64,000 bases of DNA. Origin: Otatea glauca (Eukaryota > Streptophyta > Magnoliopsida > Poales > Poaceae). Shown here piece after piece: positions 33,610 through 45,557 of the stretch. A program made the position numbers and the translations under genes. The stretch spans positions 24,587,410 to 24,651,409 of the forward strand of contig CM070726.1 in the NCBI GenBank assembly GCA_036346275.1, in the 5' to 3' direction. The notes under the pieces were generated by a model that saw nothing but the letters and a program-made list of their open reading frames with translations, had not been told where the DNA came from and ran no database searches. Within the stretch, counting starts at the first letter, position 1, and each line of letters opens with the position of its first letter.

Positions 33610-34968
33610 TGTTAGTGTTATGCCCTTGAGGCAATCATTTAAATGATTGTAACATGACTATGTTTATGAATAATAATATGATTATTGGTCCAATGAATGT
33701 ATATCATTGTATTGATCAACAAGTATATCACTTGCTTATGAAGCTCTTTACTTAATGATGTAATTCGATAAATATCTCTGATCGGATATCATCGTATAGG
33801 ACAACGATGAATAGATCAGCACATGTAGTGATCGATGATCATGCTTCATAGATAATGGGATATGGAGATATCATCTATACATTGTGGACGCATGTTGAAG
33901 AACATGGGTTAGATAGACCCGCAATGGGACACTGCGAGAATGTTTCATTCTTATGTGTCATCGTGTATCTCATACCTAGTAGATGTATGATCCTTAGACC
34001 GAGATTGTCATATTCCCTACATGTGTAATAGTTTTCCTTGGGGCTATCAAACACTACTTCCTAACCGGATAGTTATAAATGTAGCTTTCATGTTTACTAT
34101 GAAACGTCTTTGGGAAGTGAGCGAATAAGATGGAATTTGCCACTCCAATGAAACGGAGATATATGACAAGGCCACTCGTGTGATATGATTAAGGAAGTGC
34201 ATGGCCATGTCGTGATTGAGGAGTCAATCACAACTTATTAATATATCACGGATACGAGAGATGGATTGAATCATCAAAGGATGACATGCTTCTCGCCTTG
34301 AGATCAATCTTCATATACTTGGCAAAGGGATTATTACATGAGTACTTTTGATAGGTTCTGTCCGATTTGATCATAGTATGTTTGGGAGTTGGCATACTTT
34401 GCAAGAAGCCACTACCAACTATTGGATTGAAAAGGAGTTTTCCGAATCCACGTCCAAACGTACATGAACCTGCAGGGTCACACACTTAATGGGCTGGGAC
34501 GCATTAATTTGGATTGGATCCGTAATTAATGAACCTCGTGGGCTTAGCACGATGGGCCCTAGTTTAGGTTTCATCTCGTGGCTATATAAGGAGGAGGAGG
34601 AGGCGCAGGTGTGCTTTCCCACGGTTTAGGAGTGATTCACTCGAAACCCTAGCCTACTCCTCTCGCTGCCCCTGTCGAGCGACTAGGTGCTTGCACACCG
34701 ACGCATGGCGTTCCATCTCTGGACGTGTGGACTACTGCGGTGACGCTGCTGCGATTGCGGCGTGGGAGGACGATCCACGGCAAGGCGAGGACGATCCACT
34801 ACATCGACGCAACGACTGCGGCGAGGACGATCCACTACATCAACGTGCGAAGGATTCCGCAACTGCGCGTCTAGTGGTAATCTTATCTATGATCCCCTTC
34901 TTGCTAGTAGCTTTCTGGTTACGCGGTAGATTTTTTTTTGTGCTAGCGTAGCATACCGCGCCTCTTCT
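33610..34968 (+). repeat. 5' LTR of R3
   Basis: Starts tgttagtgttatgcccttg and ends near cgcgcctcttct. The terminal CA of the 3' LTR (cctcttca) is changed here. It includes a tatataag box at 34583 and GC-rich gacgatccac repeats near its end. Confidence 0.9.
34583..34590 (+). promoter_or_regulatory. TATA box in the R3 5' LTR
   Basis: tatataag in the context cgtggctatataaggagg; the same word occurs at 41444 in the 3' LTR. Expected core promoter of R3. Confidence 0.6.
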
Positions 34969-34971
34969 TGA

Positions 34972-34983
34972 TGGTATCGAGCC
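34972..34983 (+). other. Primer binding site of R3, one base short
   Basis: tggtatcgagcc: the tRNA-iMet site tggtatcagagcc lacking one A. Confidence 0.75.
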
Positions 34984-36509
34984 ATCTCGTATAGTTTTGT
35001 GATCTGGATGTTGCACATATGATGTGTAAGGTTAGTAGATTGGATCTATTACATGTTCAGCCAGTTCATGTGATGAATTGGTGACGGCAGCCATCGATGA
35101 GATCGATCGGTTTAGGGTTTGAGGAAAGTGCAAACCGACTCAATCTTGATTTGGGTGAGTCCGTTCATGGTAGGACGTTACCCTTACCGGTCGGGTTACC
35201 GCCATCAGGGTTTCTGAAACGTATCCATATGGGACCAAGCCAATCAGATTGAGTTGGATTGGGTCAATCTGGTTGATCCATGGTAAGCGCAAACAGATTC
35301 AATATTGATTTGGGTGAGTCCGTTCATGGTACGACGTTACCCTTACCGGTCGGGTTACCGCCATCAGGGTTTCTGAAACGTGTCCATATAGGACCAAGCC
35401 AATCATGTTAGATTGGATTGGGTCAATCTAGTTGATCCGTGGAAATTTTGTCGCCTTGATTCTGTTGTGGGCGCCGCCCTCGGACCTGAGTCGTAGGGTT
35501 GCTTTTGTTTAACCTGCTTTTGTAGGGAATTATGTGAAATGGTATGGCCTATGTGTATGTGATGCATGTAATTTCCACATGGCTGCGGTCGTGTCAAGCC
35601 ATAAGGCTATTTAAATTGTATAACGACTGCGTGTCGACTTGTGATGCTTCAAACCCTCATGTAAAATTCATTATCAAAAGTTGTAAGGAGTTGCATCCAT
35701 AATTATGAAGACGATGGTATCAAGCAAGATGGCTAGGTGAACAAATCAAGCAAGATAGCTAGGTGAACAAACAAGCATGATGATGGAGATCTTAATGCTA
35801 AGGGCCATGCTATTTCACAACTTATTTTGATTTTCTGTGGATGTGTGTTTAATCCTTGCTATTTTCTTTATGCTCATTGCATGTGATGCCATGTTCATAG
35901 TAATCTTTGTTCATCCCTATAGTTAAAAATTTTAAATCAAATTGTCCATCCAATTGTTGCACCTATCAAGAATTTAGATCGTTATTGATATGACTGCCAA
36001 AGTAGTATATCAATGGCTATCTCAATAGATGATAGGGATGTGTTGGACACATCACGCATAACAATGGTAGATTTAATCAAGCTATCAAAACGGTTTTGGG
36101 CTTGAGGACATAAGTGGTTGGGATTTGATTTCAGTAATGAAGGAACCTATACAAGACAAGTGGTGTCTAGGAAAACACACATGAGGCAGGTTTCTTAATT
36201 GGCACCGAATACGGAAGTGCTCCTCCTCATGTGAGCCCTTGGGGCGATTGACTGGCCATGAGTCAAGTTGATGGAGGCATTCATTACTTGTTTTCATACT
36301 CAACAAACAAGAGTTACATATGATGTAATTAGCAAAGGTGTTGCTTACCTATGTCATTAAATTTCTAGCAAGTGATGCCAAAGCTCACTAGTGTTTGATG
36401 AATATGGATCTTGAATACTCACTATGTGTCTATAAAAGGGCATAAAATATAAGTGTCTTTAATTAAAAAGTTTAATAAAAGTTTTACATAAACATAGTGC
36501 TTAGAATCT
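34984..36509 (+). other. R3 leader, noncoding, with a 159-bp tandem duplication
   Basis: No protein. 35131-35283 and 35290-35442 are near-identical direct copies (both contain gtgagtccgttcatggta and ttaccggtcgggttaccgcc). A second small repeat, caagcaagat(g/a)gctaggtgaacaa, is at about 35722 and 35748. Confidence 0.75.
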
Positions 36510-39500
36510 TTGCATGTTTTTGTTGTAGTTCAATGGCACCTTCTCCTACTCCCGCTACACTGGTTTTGCTTTGAGATCGGTTTTGGAAAGGGAAAACTGA
36601 ATAGAACTAATTTTGTTGATTGGTATCGCAACTCGAGAATTGTTCTCAAGCATGAAAAGGACTATGTTCTAGAGAATCCAATTCTCGATGAACCATCCGA
36701 AAATGCCGCTCGCAATTTGAAGGTTGAATATGAAAAGCATGTTAATGCTTCAGAGAGGTCACTGTCTCATGCTAGTCACCATGGACTCGAGCTCCAAAAG
36801 CAATATGAGGACCAGGATGCTTACAATATGATTGTGGGCTTGAAGGGCATGTTTGGGAATCAAGCAAGAGCTGAGAGGTATAGTATCTCAAAGCTTTTAT
36901 TTGCTTGTAAGTGGTCAAGGCATCCGTCCATCCTCATGTGATCAAGATGATTGGTTACATTGGGAGATTGGAAAACTTGAGTTTCCCTTAGCCTCGGTTT
37001 GGCCACGATGTTATTCTCAGTCTACGCCTCAGAGCTTTGAGCCATTCATTATGAATTTTCATATGAATAGCATGGAGAAGAGCCTAACCGAGCTACATGG
37101 GATGCTCAAGGCTGCCGAGAAAGCATTAAGAAAAACCCAATCATGTGATGATGGTTGTAAAACAACTGCTTTCAAAAAGAGGAAGGCTAAGGCTTGGGGA
37201 ACGGGAAAGAGCAAGGGCAAGGGCAAGGGCAAGGCTCAAGATGAGATCGCAAGCCTCAAAACTAAGCTTCAGAAGCTTAAAGTTGGCCCTCAACTCGATA
37301 CCCAATGCTTCTATTGCAAGAAATCGGGGCATTGGAAACGGATCATGAAAAGTACTTGGCAGATAAGAAGAATGGAAATGTGGTTTCCACTTCAGGTATT
37401 AATGTTATAGAAATTAATCTTGCTACTTCTTCACTCAGCTCATGGGTATATGATACCGGTTCGGTTGCTCATATTTGCAATTCGTTGCAGGGGCTGATAA
37501 GGAGTAGAGACTTGGCAAAAGGAGAAGTGAATCTTCGCGTGGGGAATAAAGCAAGAGTTGCTGGTCTTGCCGTTGGCACATACCCATTGCATTTGCCTTC
37601 AGGATTAGTTTTAGAACTTAATAATTGTTATTTTGTTCCATCTTTGAGTAGAAACATTATTTCATCTTCTTGTTTGGAACATGAAGGTTATGATTTCAGA
37701 ATAAAGAACTTTTTTTGTTCGATATTTTTGAAAGATATGTATTATGGTCGTTGCCCCATGGTGGATGGGTTGTACATCCTTGAACTCGAAGAAAAACATG
37801 TCTATAATATTAATGTAAAAAGGCATCGGCCTAATGATTTGAACCCTACCTTTTTGTGGCATTGTCGCTTAGGTCATATAAATGAGAAGCACATGAAGAA
37901 GCTCCATGGTGATGGACTTCTAACCTCATTTGATTTTGAATCATTTGAAACATGTGAATCTTATTTACTTGACAAGATGACAAAAGCCCCTTTCACGAGT
38001 TTTAGTGAGAGAGCAAGTGAATTATTGGCCCTAGTACATACGGATGTATGTGGACCAATGAGCTCGATCGCTAGGGGTGGGTTTCATGATTTTGTAACTT
38101 TTATCGATGACTTCAGAGATATGGATATATCTATTTAATGAGGCATAAATCAAACTTTTGAAAGGTTCAAAGAGTTTGAACGAAGTACAAAATCAACTTG
38201 GCAAAACAATAAAACACTTACGATCCGATCGTGGTGGCGAATACTTGAGCCAAGAGTTTGGTGATCATCTAAAGCAATGTGGAATCGTTCGCAACTTACT
38301 CCGCCAGAACGCCTCAATGGAATGGCGTGTCCAAACGACGAATCGAACTTTATTAGATATGGTTCGGTCAATGATCACCAAACATATCCGCCATTATCTT
38401 TCCGGGTTTCGCTCTAGAGGCAATTGCGTTCACTTTGAATAGGGTCCCATCAAAATCCGTTGAGAAGACGCCATATGAGATATGGACCGAGAAGACCCAT
38501 GTTGTCATTTCTCAAGATATGGGGATGTGAGGCTTATGTAAAACGTTTACAATCGATAAACTCGCACCTAAATCGTAAAAATGCTTTTTGTGGGTATCCT
38601 AAAGAAACAAAAGGATATTACTTTTACAAAAGAAACGAGAACAAAATTTTGTTGCTCGAAATGGTGTCTTTTTGGAGAAAGAGTTTCTTTCAAAAGAAAT
38701 CAGTAGGAGTGATGTGTATCTTGATGAAGTTCGAGAATCACATGAATATGTTCAAGCTACCACTGAACCTTCACAAGATGTACAAAGTGTTGTACAACCT
38801 GTGGAAGAGACTCCAGCCCCACGTAGGTCGGGGAGGCCACGTCATGTACCTATAAGATATGGGAGTGACATATTATTGTTGGACAATGATGAGCCCACGA
38901 CTTATGAAGAAGCAATGATGGACCCAAACTCCGAAAAATGGCTTGAAGCCATGAGATCCGAAATTCAATCCATGCATGACAATCAAGTTTGGAACTTGGT
39001 CGACTCTCCTGATGGTGTAAAAACCATTGAGTGCAAATGGATTTTCAAGAAAAAGATAGACGTAGATGGAAATATTCAGATCTATAAGGCACGGTTGGTG
39101 GCAAAGGGTTTCAAACAAGTTCAAGGAGTTGACTATGATGAAACTTTCTCACCGGTAGCAATGCTCAAGTCTGTCCGGATCATTTTAGCTATTGCTGCAT
39201 ATTTTGATTATGAAATATGGCGATGGATGTCAAAACAAGATTCCTTAATGGGAATCTTTACGAGGATGTATACATGATACAACTGAAGGTTTTGTTGATC
39301 CTAAATATGCTAAAAGGGTATGCAAGCTTCAAAGATCCATTTATGGGTTAAAGCAAGCATCTCGGAGTTGGAATATTCGTTTTGATGAAGTAGTCAAAGG
39401 TTTTGACTTTATCAAAAATGAAGAAGAGCCTTGTGTTTACAAGAAGGCTAGTGGAAGCGCACTTGTATTTCTGATTTTGTATGTGGATGACATATTATTG

Positions 39501-40396
39501 ATCGGGAATGACATTCCTTTGCTTGAAGATGTTAAGACTTTATTGAAAAGGAGTTTCTCAATGAAGGACTTGGGAGAAGCATGCTATATCTTGGGCATAA
39601 AAATCTATAGAGATAGATAAAAAAGGTTAATTGGATTAAGTCAGGAAACGTACATTGACAAGATATTGAAAAGGTTCAATATGCATGAATCCAAGAGAGG
39701 TTTCATGCCAATGTCACATGGCATCGCCTCTGCAAGAATCGGTGTCCTTCGACATCCGATGAGCGAGACAGATGAGCAAGATTCCATATGCTTCACTATT
39801 GGGTCTATTATGTATGCCATGATCCGTACACGCCCGGATGTCTCATATGCTCTAAGTGTCACGAGCGGATACCAAGCGGATCTCGTGATGGTCATTAGAT
39901 AGCCGTAAAAATATCCTCAAGTACTTGAGAAGAACTAAGTGTATGTTCCTTGTTTTTGGAGGTGAGGAAGATCTGGTTGCAAAGGGTTACACCGATGCAA
40001 GCTTCCAAACCGACAAAGATGATTTTCGATCGCAATCCGGTTTGTGTTTACACTTAATGGAGGAGCAGATGGTGGAAGAGTTCCAAGCAAAACACGGTGG
40101 CGACTCTACGATGAAGCGGAGTACATTGCGGCCGGAGGCCGCAAAAGAAGTGTGTGGATTAAGAAGTTTATCACGAGCTTGGTGTGGTCGCTAGTGCCTC
40201 TAGTCCAATGGACATCTATTGTGATAATAGTGGTGCCATTGCACAAGCAAAAGAGCCTAGATCACATCAGAAGTCTAAACACATACTCCGTCGCTTTCAC
40301 CTTATTCGCGAGATTGTGGATAGAGGTGACGTGAGAATATGCAAAGTACATACGGAAGCCAATGTGGCCGATCCGTTGACAAAGCCATCGCCATGA
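36510..40396 (+). pseudogene. R3 gag-pol pseudogene
   Basis: Fragments in successive frames. Gag runs from about 36590 (FVDWYRNSRIVLKHEKDYVL), with a zinc knuckle near 37300 (CFYCKKSGHW). The protease motif YDTGSVAHIC is at about 37450. The integrase zinc region and core are at about 37855-38430 (WHCRLGHINEKH, ALVHTDVCGPM, RSDRGGEYLSQEF). RT is at about 38860-39620 (SEKWLEAMRSEIQSM, KARLVAKGFKQVQGVDYDET, YVDDILLIG). RNase H is at about 39660-40390 (DIYCDNSGAIAQAKEPRSH, VADPLTKPSP). Many indels and stops, including near 38138, 38442, 39277 and 39620. Non-autonomous. Confidence 0.88.
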
Positions 40397-40460
40397 CCCT
40401 AAGCATGAGGCGCACACAAGGTCTATTGGTATTAGATACTTAATTGATTGACTCAAGTGC

Positions 40461-40471
40461 AAGTGGGAGAT
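40461..40471 (+). other. Polypurine tract of R3
   Basis: aagtgggagat directly before the 3' LTR. Confidence 0.8.
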
Positions 40472-41819
40472 TGTTAGTGTTATGCCCTTGAGGCAATCAT
40501 TTAAATGATTGTAACATGACTATGTTTATGAATAATAATATGATTATTGGTCTAATGAATGTATATCATTGTATTGATCAACAAGTATGTGACTTGCTTA
40601 TGAAGCTCTTTACTTAATGATGTAATTCGATAAATATCTCGATCGGATATCATCGTATAGGACAACGATGAATAGATCAAGACATGTAGTGATCGATGAT
40701 CATGCTTCATAGATCATGGGATATGGAGATATCATCTATACATTGTGGACGCATGTTGAAGAACATGGGTTAGATAGACCCGCAATGGGACACTGCGAGA
40801 ATGTTTCATTCTTATGTGTCATCAGTGTATCTCATACCTAGTAGATGTATGATCCTTAGACCTGAGATTGTCATATTCCCTACATGTGTAATAGTTTTCC
40901 TTTGGGCTATCAAACACTACTTCCTAACCGGATAGTTAAAAGGTAGCTTTCATGTTTACTATAAAACGTGCAGACGGAAGTGAGCAGTCAAGATGGAATT
41001 TGCCACTCCAATGAAACGGAGATATATGACAAGGCCACTCGTGTGATATGATTAAGGAAGTGCATGGCCATGCCGTGATTGAGGAGTCAATCACAACTTA
41101 TTAATATATCACAGATACGAGAGATGGATTGAATCATCAAAGGATGACATGCTTCTCGCCTTGAGATCAATCTTCATATACTTGGCAAAGGGATTATTAC
41201 ATGAGTACTTTTGATAGGTTCTGTCCGATTTGATCATAGTATGTTTGGGAGTTGGCATACTTTGCAAGAAGCCACTACCAACTATTGGATTGAAAATGAG
41301 TTTTCCGAATCCACGCCCAAACGCACGTGAACCCGCAGGTCACACACTTAATGGTGGGACGCATTAATTTGGATTGGATCCGTAATTAATGAACCTCGTG
41401 GGCTTAGCACGATGGGCCCTAATTTAGGGTTTCATCTCGTGGCTATATAAGGAGGGAGGAGGAGGCGCAGGTGTGCTTTCCCACGGTTTAGGAGTGATTC
41501 ACTCAAACCCTAGCCTACTCCTCTCGCGCCGCCGAGCGACCAGTGCTTGCACAACGACGCACGGCGTTCCATCTCTTGACGTGTGGATCATCTGCGGTGA
41601 CGCTGCTGCGACTGCGGCGTGGGAGGACGATCCACGGCAAGGCGAGGACGATCCACTACATCGACGTAATGACTGCGGCGAGGACGATCCACTACATCGA
41701 CGCGCGAAGGATTCCGCAATCGCGCCTAGTGGTAATCTTATCTATGATCCCTTCTTGCGAGTAGCTTTCGTTCTGTGGTAGATTTTTTTGTGCTAGCGTA
41801 GCATACGCGTTCCTCTTCA
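40472..41819 (+). repeat. 3' LTR of R3
   Basis: Starts tgttagtgttatgcccttg and ends cgttcctcttca, next to the tccac duplication. Very similar to the 5' LTR, with scattered differences and small indels. Confidence 0.92.
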
Positions 41820-42745
41820 TCCACTATGCCATTCACCGAGGCGAGGGAGAAGAGAAGCGATGCTCTATACGCACTCACACAAAAACTCTCAAAGTAGGAA
41901 TTTTTGAACTCCGTGCCATTATCACTGCAGATAGCTCGTAATGCACACGGGAGCTGAATAGACAACCTATCGACCAAACCCCTTAAGTGAGAAAAAGTCT
42001 CATCCTTCGAGGCCATGAAGAATACCCAAGAGTATCTAGAAAAATCATCAACGATGACAAGAACATACCACTTCCCTCCCGCTGACTGCACTCTAGCTGG
42101 ACCAACAGTTTCCATATGTAAAAACCGACTGGTGCATCATCATCACTACTGATGGATCGGAGGATGAGAAGCAGTAACCATCTTGCCATGTCGGCAAGGA
42201 GAGCAAACTAAGTCTTTGACCATCTTGAGCTTGGGCAAACCCCGAATGAGATCGTGGCTGCTAACTCGGGTCAAATGATCAAAACCAATGTGACCAAGTC
42301 TCCAATGCAAGTAGGAGAGATCACGAGACTCAAAAGCAATCAAACATCGAAGAGTCTCCAGAAGAAGCAGAAAAATCAGCACGAAAGACTCTCCAAATCT
42401 AGAAATCCCGCAAACTAACCCTCCTAATGAATCAAGGATTCTACAGGCATTACTCTTGAAGCCTACCTCGAAAGAATCATCGATAAGCTGAGAAACAGAG
42501 AGCATATTGTATTGCAGCTTACTTACTAAGGCAACATCTTTAAGAATGAAATTTTGGTTAATGCAGATGGTACCTTTAGCAATGACTCTACGTGAAGAAG
42601 CATCCCCGAAAGTGATCAACTCATCACCCGGGGCTCGGACTAGGGAAGAGAACCATCGAGAATCTCCGGTCATATGACGAGAACAACCGAAGTCGACAAT
42701 CCAAACATCTCCCTTCCCTATCCGACGAACCTGATCAAGACACAA
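41820..42745 (-). pseudogene. R2 pol, first part: protease and integrase core, inactivated
   Basis: Protease region WIVDFGCSRHMTG: the catalytic Asp-Ser-Gly is Asp-Phe-Gly here. Then LHWRLGHIGFDHLTRV and LVCSPCRHGKM (integrase zinc region), and ARVQSAGGKWYVLVIVDDFS and ICSDNGTEFKNSYFE (core). It ends at ...SVNGIV, where R3 is inserted. Frameshifts lie near 42150 and in the SAYRASLLFSLASV stretch (about 41850-41890). The integrase continues at 33609. Confidence 0.85.
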
Positions 42746-42857
42746 GAGAGAAAGATGACTCAGTACTGGGATAGAGTGAAGACTTAGGAACCCAATACTG
42801 AACCATACGACTCCTCAGAGTACCAGTCACAGAAGAAGACTAGACTCGAGTGTCTCT

Positions 42858-45502
42858 CTAACGTTTAACCCTAACAAGATCAGTAGCAACTCTAGTAGAT
42901 GATCTAGGAGCTGAAACTGGGTTGGCATGCCGTGGTGCAAAAGCCGAACCACCCCAGTGAAGCTGCCTAAAACTCCTACCAGAAAACACATCACGCCGCT
43001 GATATCTACCTCGATGAGAAAAACGAGGAATATCAAGAGGACGGCGGAAAGACTGACTACGAACAGCTCCAGGACTAAAACTCAAAGAACTAGCATGAAA
43101 ACCGAGTCCTGGACGCTGCCAAAAAACAAGCGACTCTCTAACCTGTCTAGAAGCAGTGTGTGCCTTAGGAGCACTCAAAGTCTGGGGATGACCTTGAATA
43201 ACCTTAAGGGCAGCAACACGCTCACGCCGATTGATCTTGGCGCGCCTGAAGCAGAAATCTACTAGGTGACTATCCTTCTTACAGAAGGTGCATGTGTACT
43301 TCGCCTTGCTAGAGGCAGAAGCAATAGGAGTAACACCCTTCTGGTCAGAAGTCCTATGGACAACCCCAGCAGACCTAAACACGGTGGTACTCACTCTGGG
43401 AGCTACCACAATTTCACCACTCTTGGAGCCGCGCACAATGGTGGGAGGATGCGCCCGAGCGTGCTTCAAGGGATCAAATCCTAGACCTTGATTGAATCTA
43501 CTAATCTTGGATTGGTCTAGAATAAGATTGAGCTTCTTCTTGCCTCCAACAAACTTCTCGAGAGTGCTCATAAGATACTGGCAATCTCGAAAGAAAGAGG
43601 CACAAGAAGAGCAGGGGGAAGAAGAACCAGAAAGATGAGCTCTCTCAGCATGTGCATTTTTCTCCCTCAGCACGGCTGCCTCAATCTTGAGGGCCTCACA
43701 AGAAACGCAAGACACATTTCTAATTCTATGAGCTTGGTCTTCTAATTTCTTCCTAAGCTCGACATGGATTTTATCCAAGTCCCCCTCAATCACAGAACAT
43801 CGCAAGCAACTTTCTTGTGACTTATCTAGTAAGTCCTTAGCAAGTTTAGCACACTTGACATTTAAGGATTCATTGTCAAGTTTTAGTTGCCTACAGCCCT
43901 CACATGAGCCGACTATGTCCTTAGAAGCATGCATTTCAAGTTCATCGTTTCTAGAAGAAAGCTTCCTAAGGTGATCGCTCATGGTATCAATTTCGGCAAG
44001 CAATTTATGGCAATTAGCACAAGAAGGAGTAGAGTGAGCATGAAGAAAACTAGCATCTAGTGGAATAGCATCAACAGAATTATCGCTAGCATTCTTCAAC
44101 TTAGGACTTTCTAATTCAGTCAACACACTATCATGCATAGTCCTTAAGTTCTCCAACTCCACAAGAATAGCATCACACAAAGAGCAATCATCAGTGACTC
44201 GGGAGGGAGAAGATCTAAGAGAAGCTAACTCCCGAGTCAAGGTACCTACTTCCTTCTCAAGGTCCGTACACCTAGCTCTAGCATGAAATTTTCCTAATTT
44301 GCAGAAAGCTTCGTTGAGCTGGTCATAGGAGGGTACCTCGTCCGAGTCGCTGTAGAGCTCGGAGTCGCTGATGTCGTTGGTGTCGGCCATGAAACACATG
44401 CCGGATAAGTCGTCGCCGCCCTTCTTTCCTTGCGGTTCATCCTCGCCCTCGTCGCTCCATGTCTCGGTGTCAGAGAGGTTGATGTCGTCAAGCGCGGCGA
44501 GGACGCGGTGGAAGAGCTTCTTGTTCTTGGAGAAGTTGCGATACTTCTTCTCACGCGTCGGCTCACGAACTGGAGGCTTCTTGTTGCGGTTCTTGTCGGT
44601 GTAGTCGTTCTTGACCGAACCGCCAACGTCGTTCTTGCCCTTCTCCAGCTTGGGACAGTTCGCCCGAATGTGGTTGGGGCCACCACACTCGAAGCAGGTG
44701 ATCATGCCACCTCTCTTCCTCTCTCTCACCCTCTTGTATGCATGAGAAAACTTGCGAGCGAGAAGAGCAAGCTCATTTTCTGGAAATTTTTCTAGTTGGT
44801 CATCGCTTAGCTCACAAAGGGCGAAAAGAGAGAAACCAATAGAAGGATCAGAAGAAGAAGATCCAATGGGATTGGTGACCAAGGCCATCGACTGAGATTT
44901 CGTCTTCCGTGAGACGACATCGATCTCATGAGTCTTGAGGCGGGAATAAAGCCCGTCAAGAGTCAGAGTCGACAAGTCAGTGGTGTCCTTGATGGTGGTC
45001 ACCTTCATCTCCCAAACACGCAAATCGAGTGCGGTCAAGAAATGTCGAGCATTATTCGAGTCAGGGTATATGCAACCAACTGCTCGAAGATCGCTCAAGA
45101 TCTTGGTAAAACGACCAAGCACTCATCAAGACTCTCACCAGCGTCTTTGTTCAAACTTGTTGAACTCACGCTTGAATTGGTCTGTCGAACCGCCTTGATT
45201 TGGGTAGTGCCCTCATGGTAAGCATCGAGGTCACCCAAATCTCATGAGCGTAACGAAGGTGAGAAATCTGTCATACTCACTGCGGCTAAGACCTGTATGA
45301 GGATGTTCCTTGCCTTAGCATTCGCCTCAACGTCGACCATATTGCCGGTAGTGACGTTTTCATCGGCAGAACCTCATATGGGAGTTTCAACCGCCATATC
45401 GGGAAGCCCCGGCGTGATGTATGACTCCATGCGCGACTTCCAGAATGGAAAATCGACTCCAGAAAAAATAGGAGGTTTGGTGGAATACTTGTCGATCGCC
45501 AT
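42858..45502 (-). pseudogene. R2 gag, N-terminus disrupted
   Basis: The natural start is the ATG at 45500-45502 (MAIDKYSTKPPIFSGVDFPF...), 41 bp from the primer site. A stop near 45376 and frameshifts between 45380 and 45120 break the first 130 residues. From 45122 down, 754 residues are open: UBN2-type gag, zinc knuckle CFECGGPNHIRANC at about residue 141 of this part, an acidic and coiled-coil middle (CRQLKLDNESLNVKC...), and a second knuckle-like CTFCKKDSHLVDFC at about 608, then an Arg-rich tail. It has the same overall plan as R1 gag but is only distantly similar. Confidence 0.85.
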
Positions 45503-45542
45503 GGCTCTTGAGACCGGTCAAGATCTATGGAAGAGCAAAACC

Positions 45543-45555
45543 GGCTCTGATACCA
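45543..45555 (-). other. Primer binding site of R2 (tRNA-iMet)
   Basis: The minus strand reads tggtatcagagcc, exact, 2 bases from the 5' LTR. Confidence 0.92.
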
Positions 45556-45557
45556 AT

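Larger units (their letters stand above)
33610..41819 (+). mobile_element. R3: Copia LTR retrotransposon nested in R2 integrase
   Basis: 8.2-kb plus-strand element with LTRs 33610-34968 and 40472-41819 and an exact target duplication tccac (33605-33609 and 41820-41824). It is inserted in the R2 codons for NGIVERKNR, which rejoin in frame when R3 is removed. Copia order: gag, protease, integrase, RT, RNase H. It is from a different family than R1/R2: its LTR resembles that of R0, not the 'gggtgaatagg' type. Coding region heavily disrupted. Confidence 0.93.
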
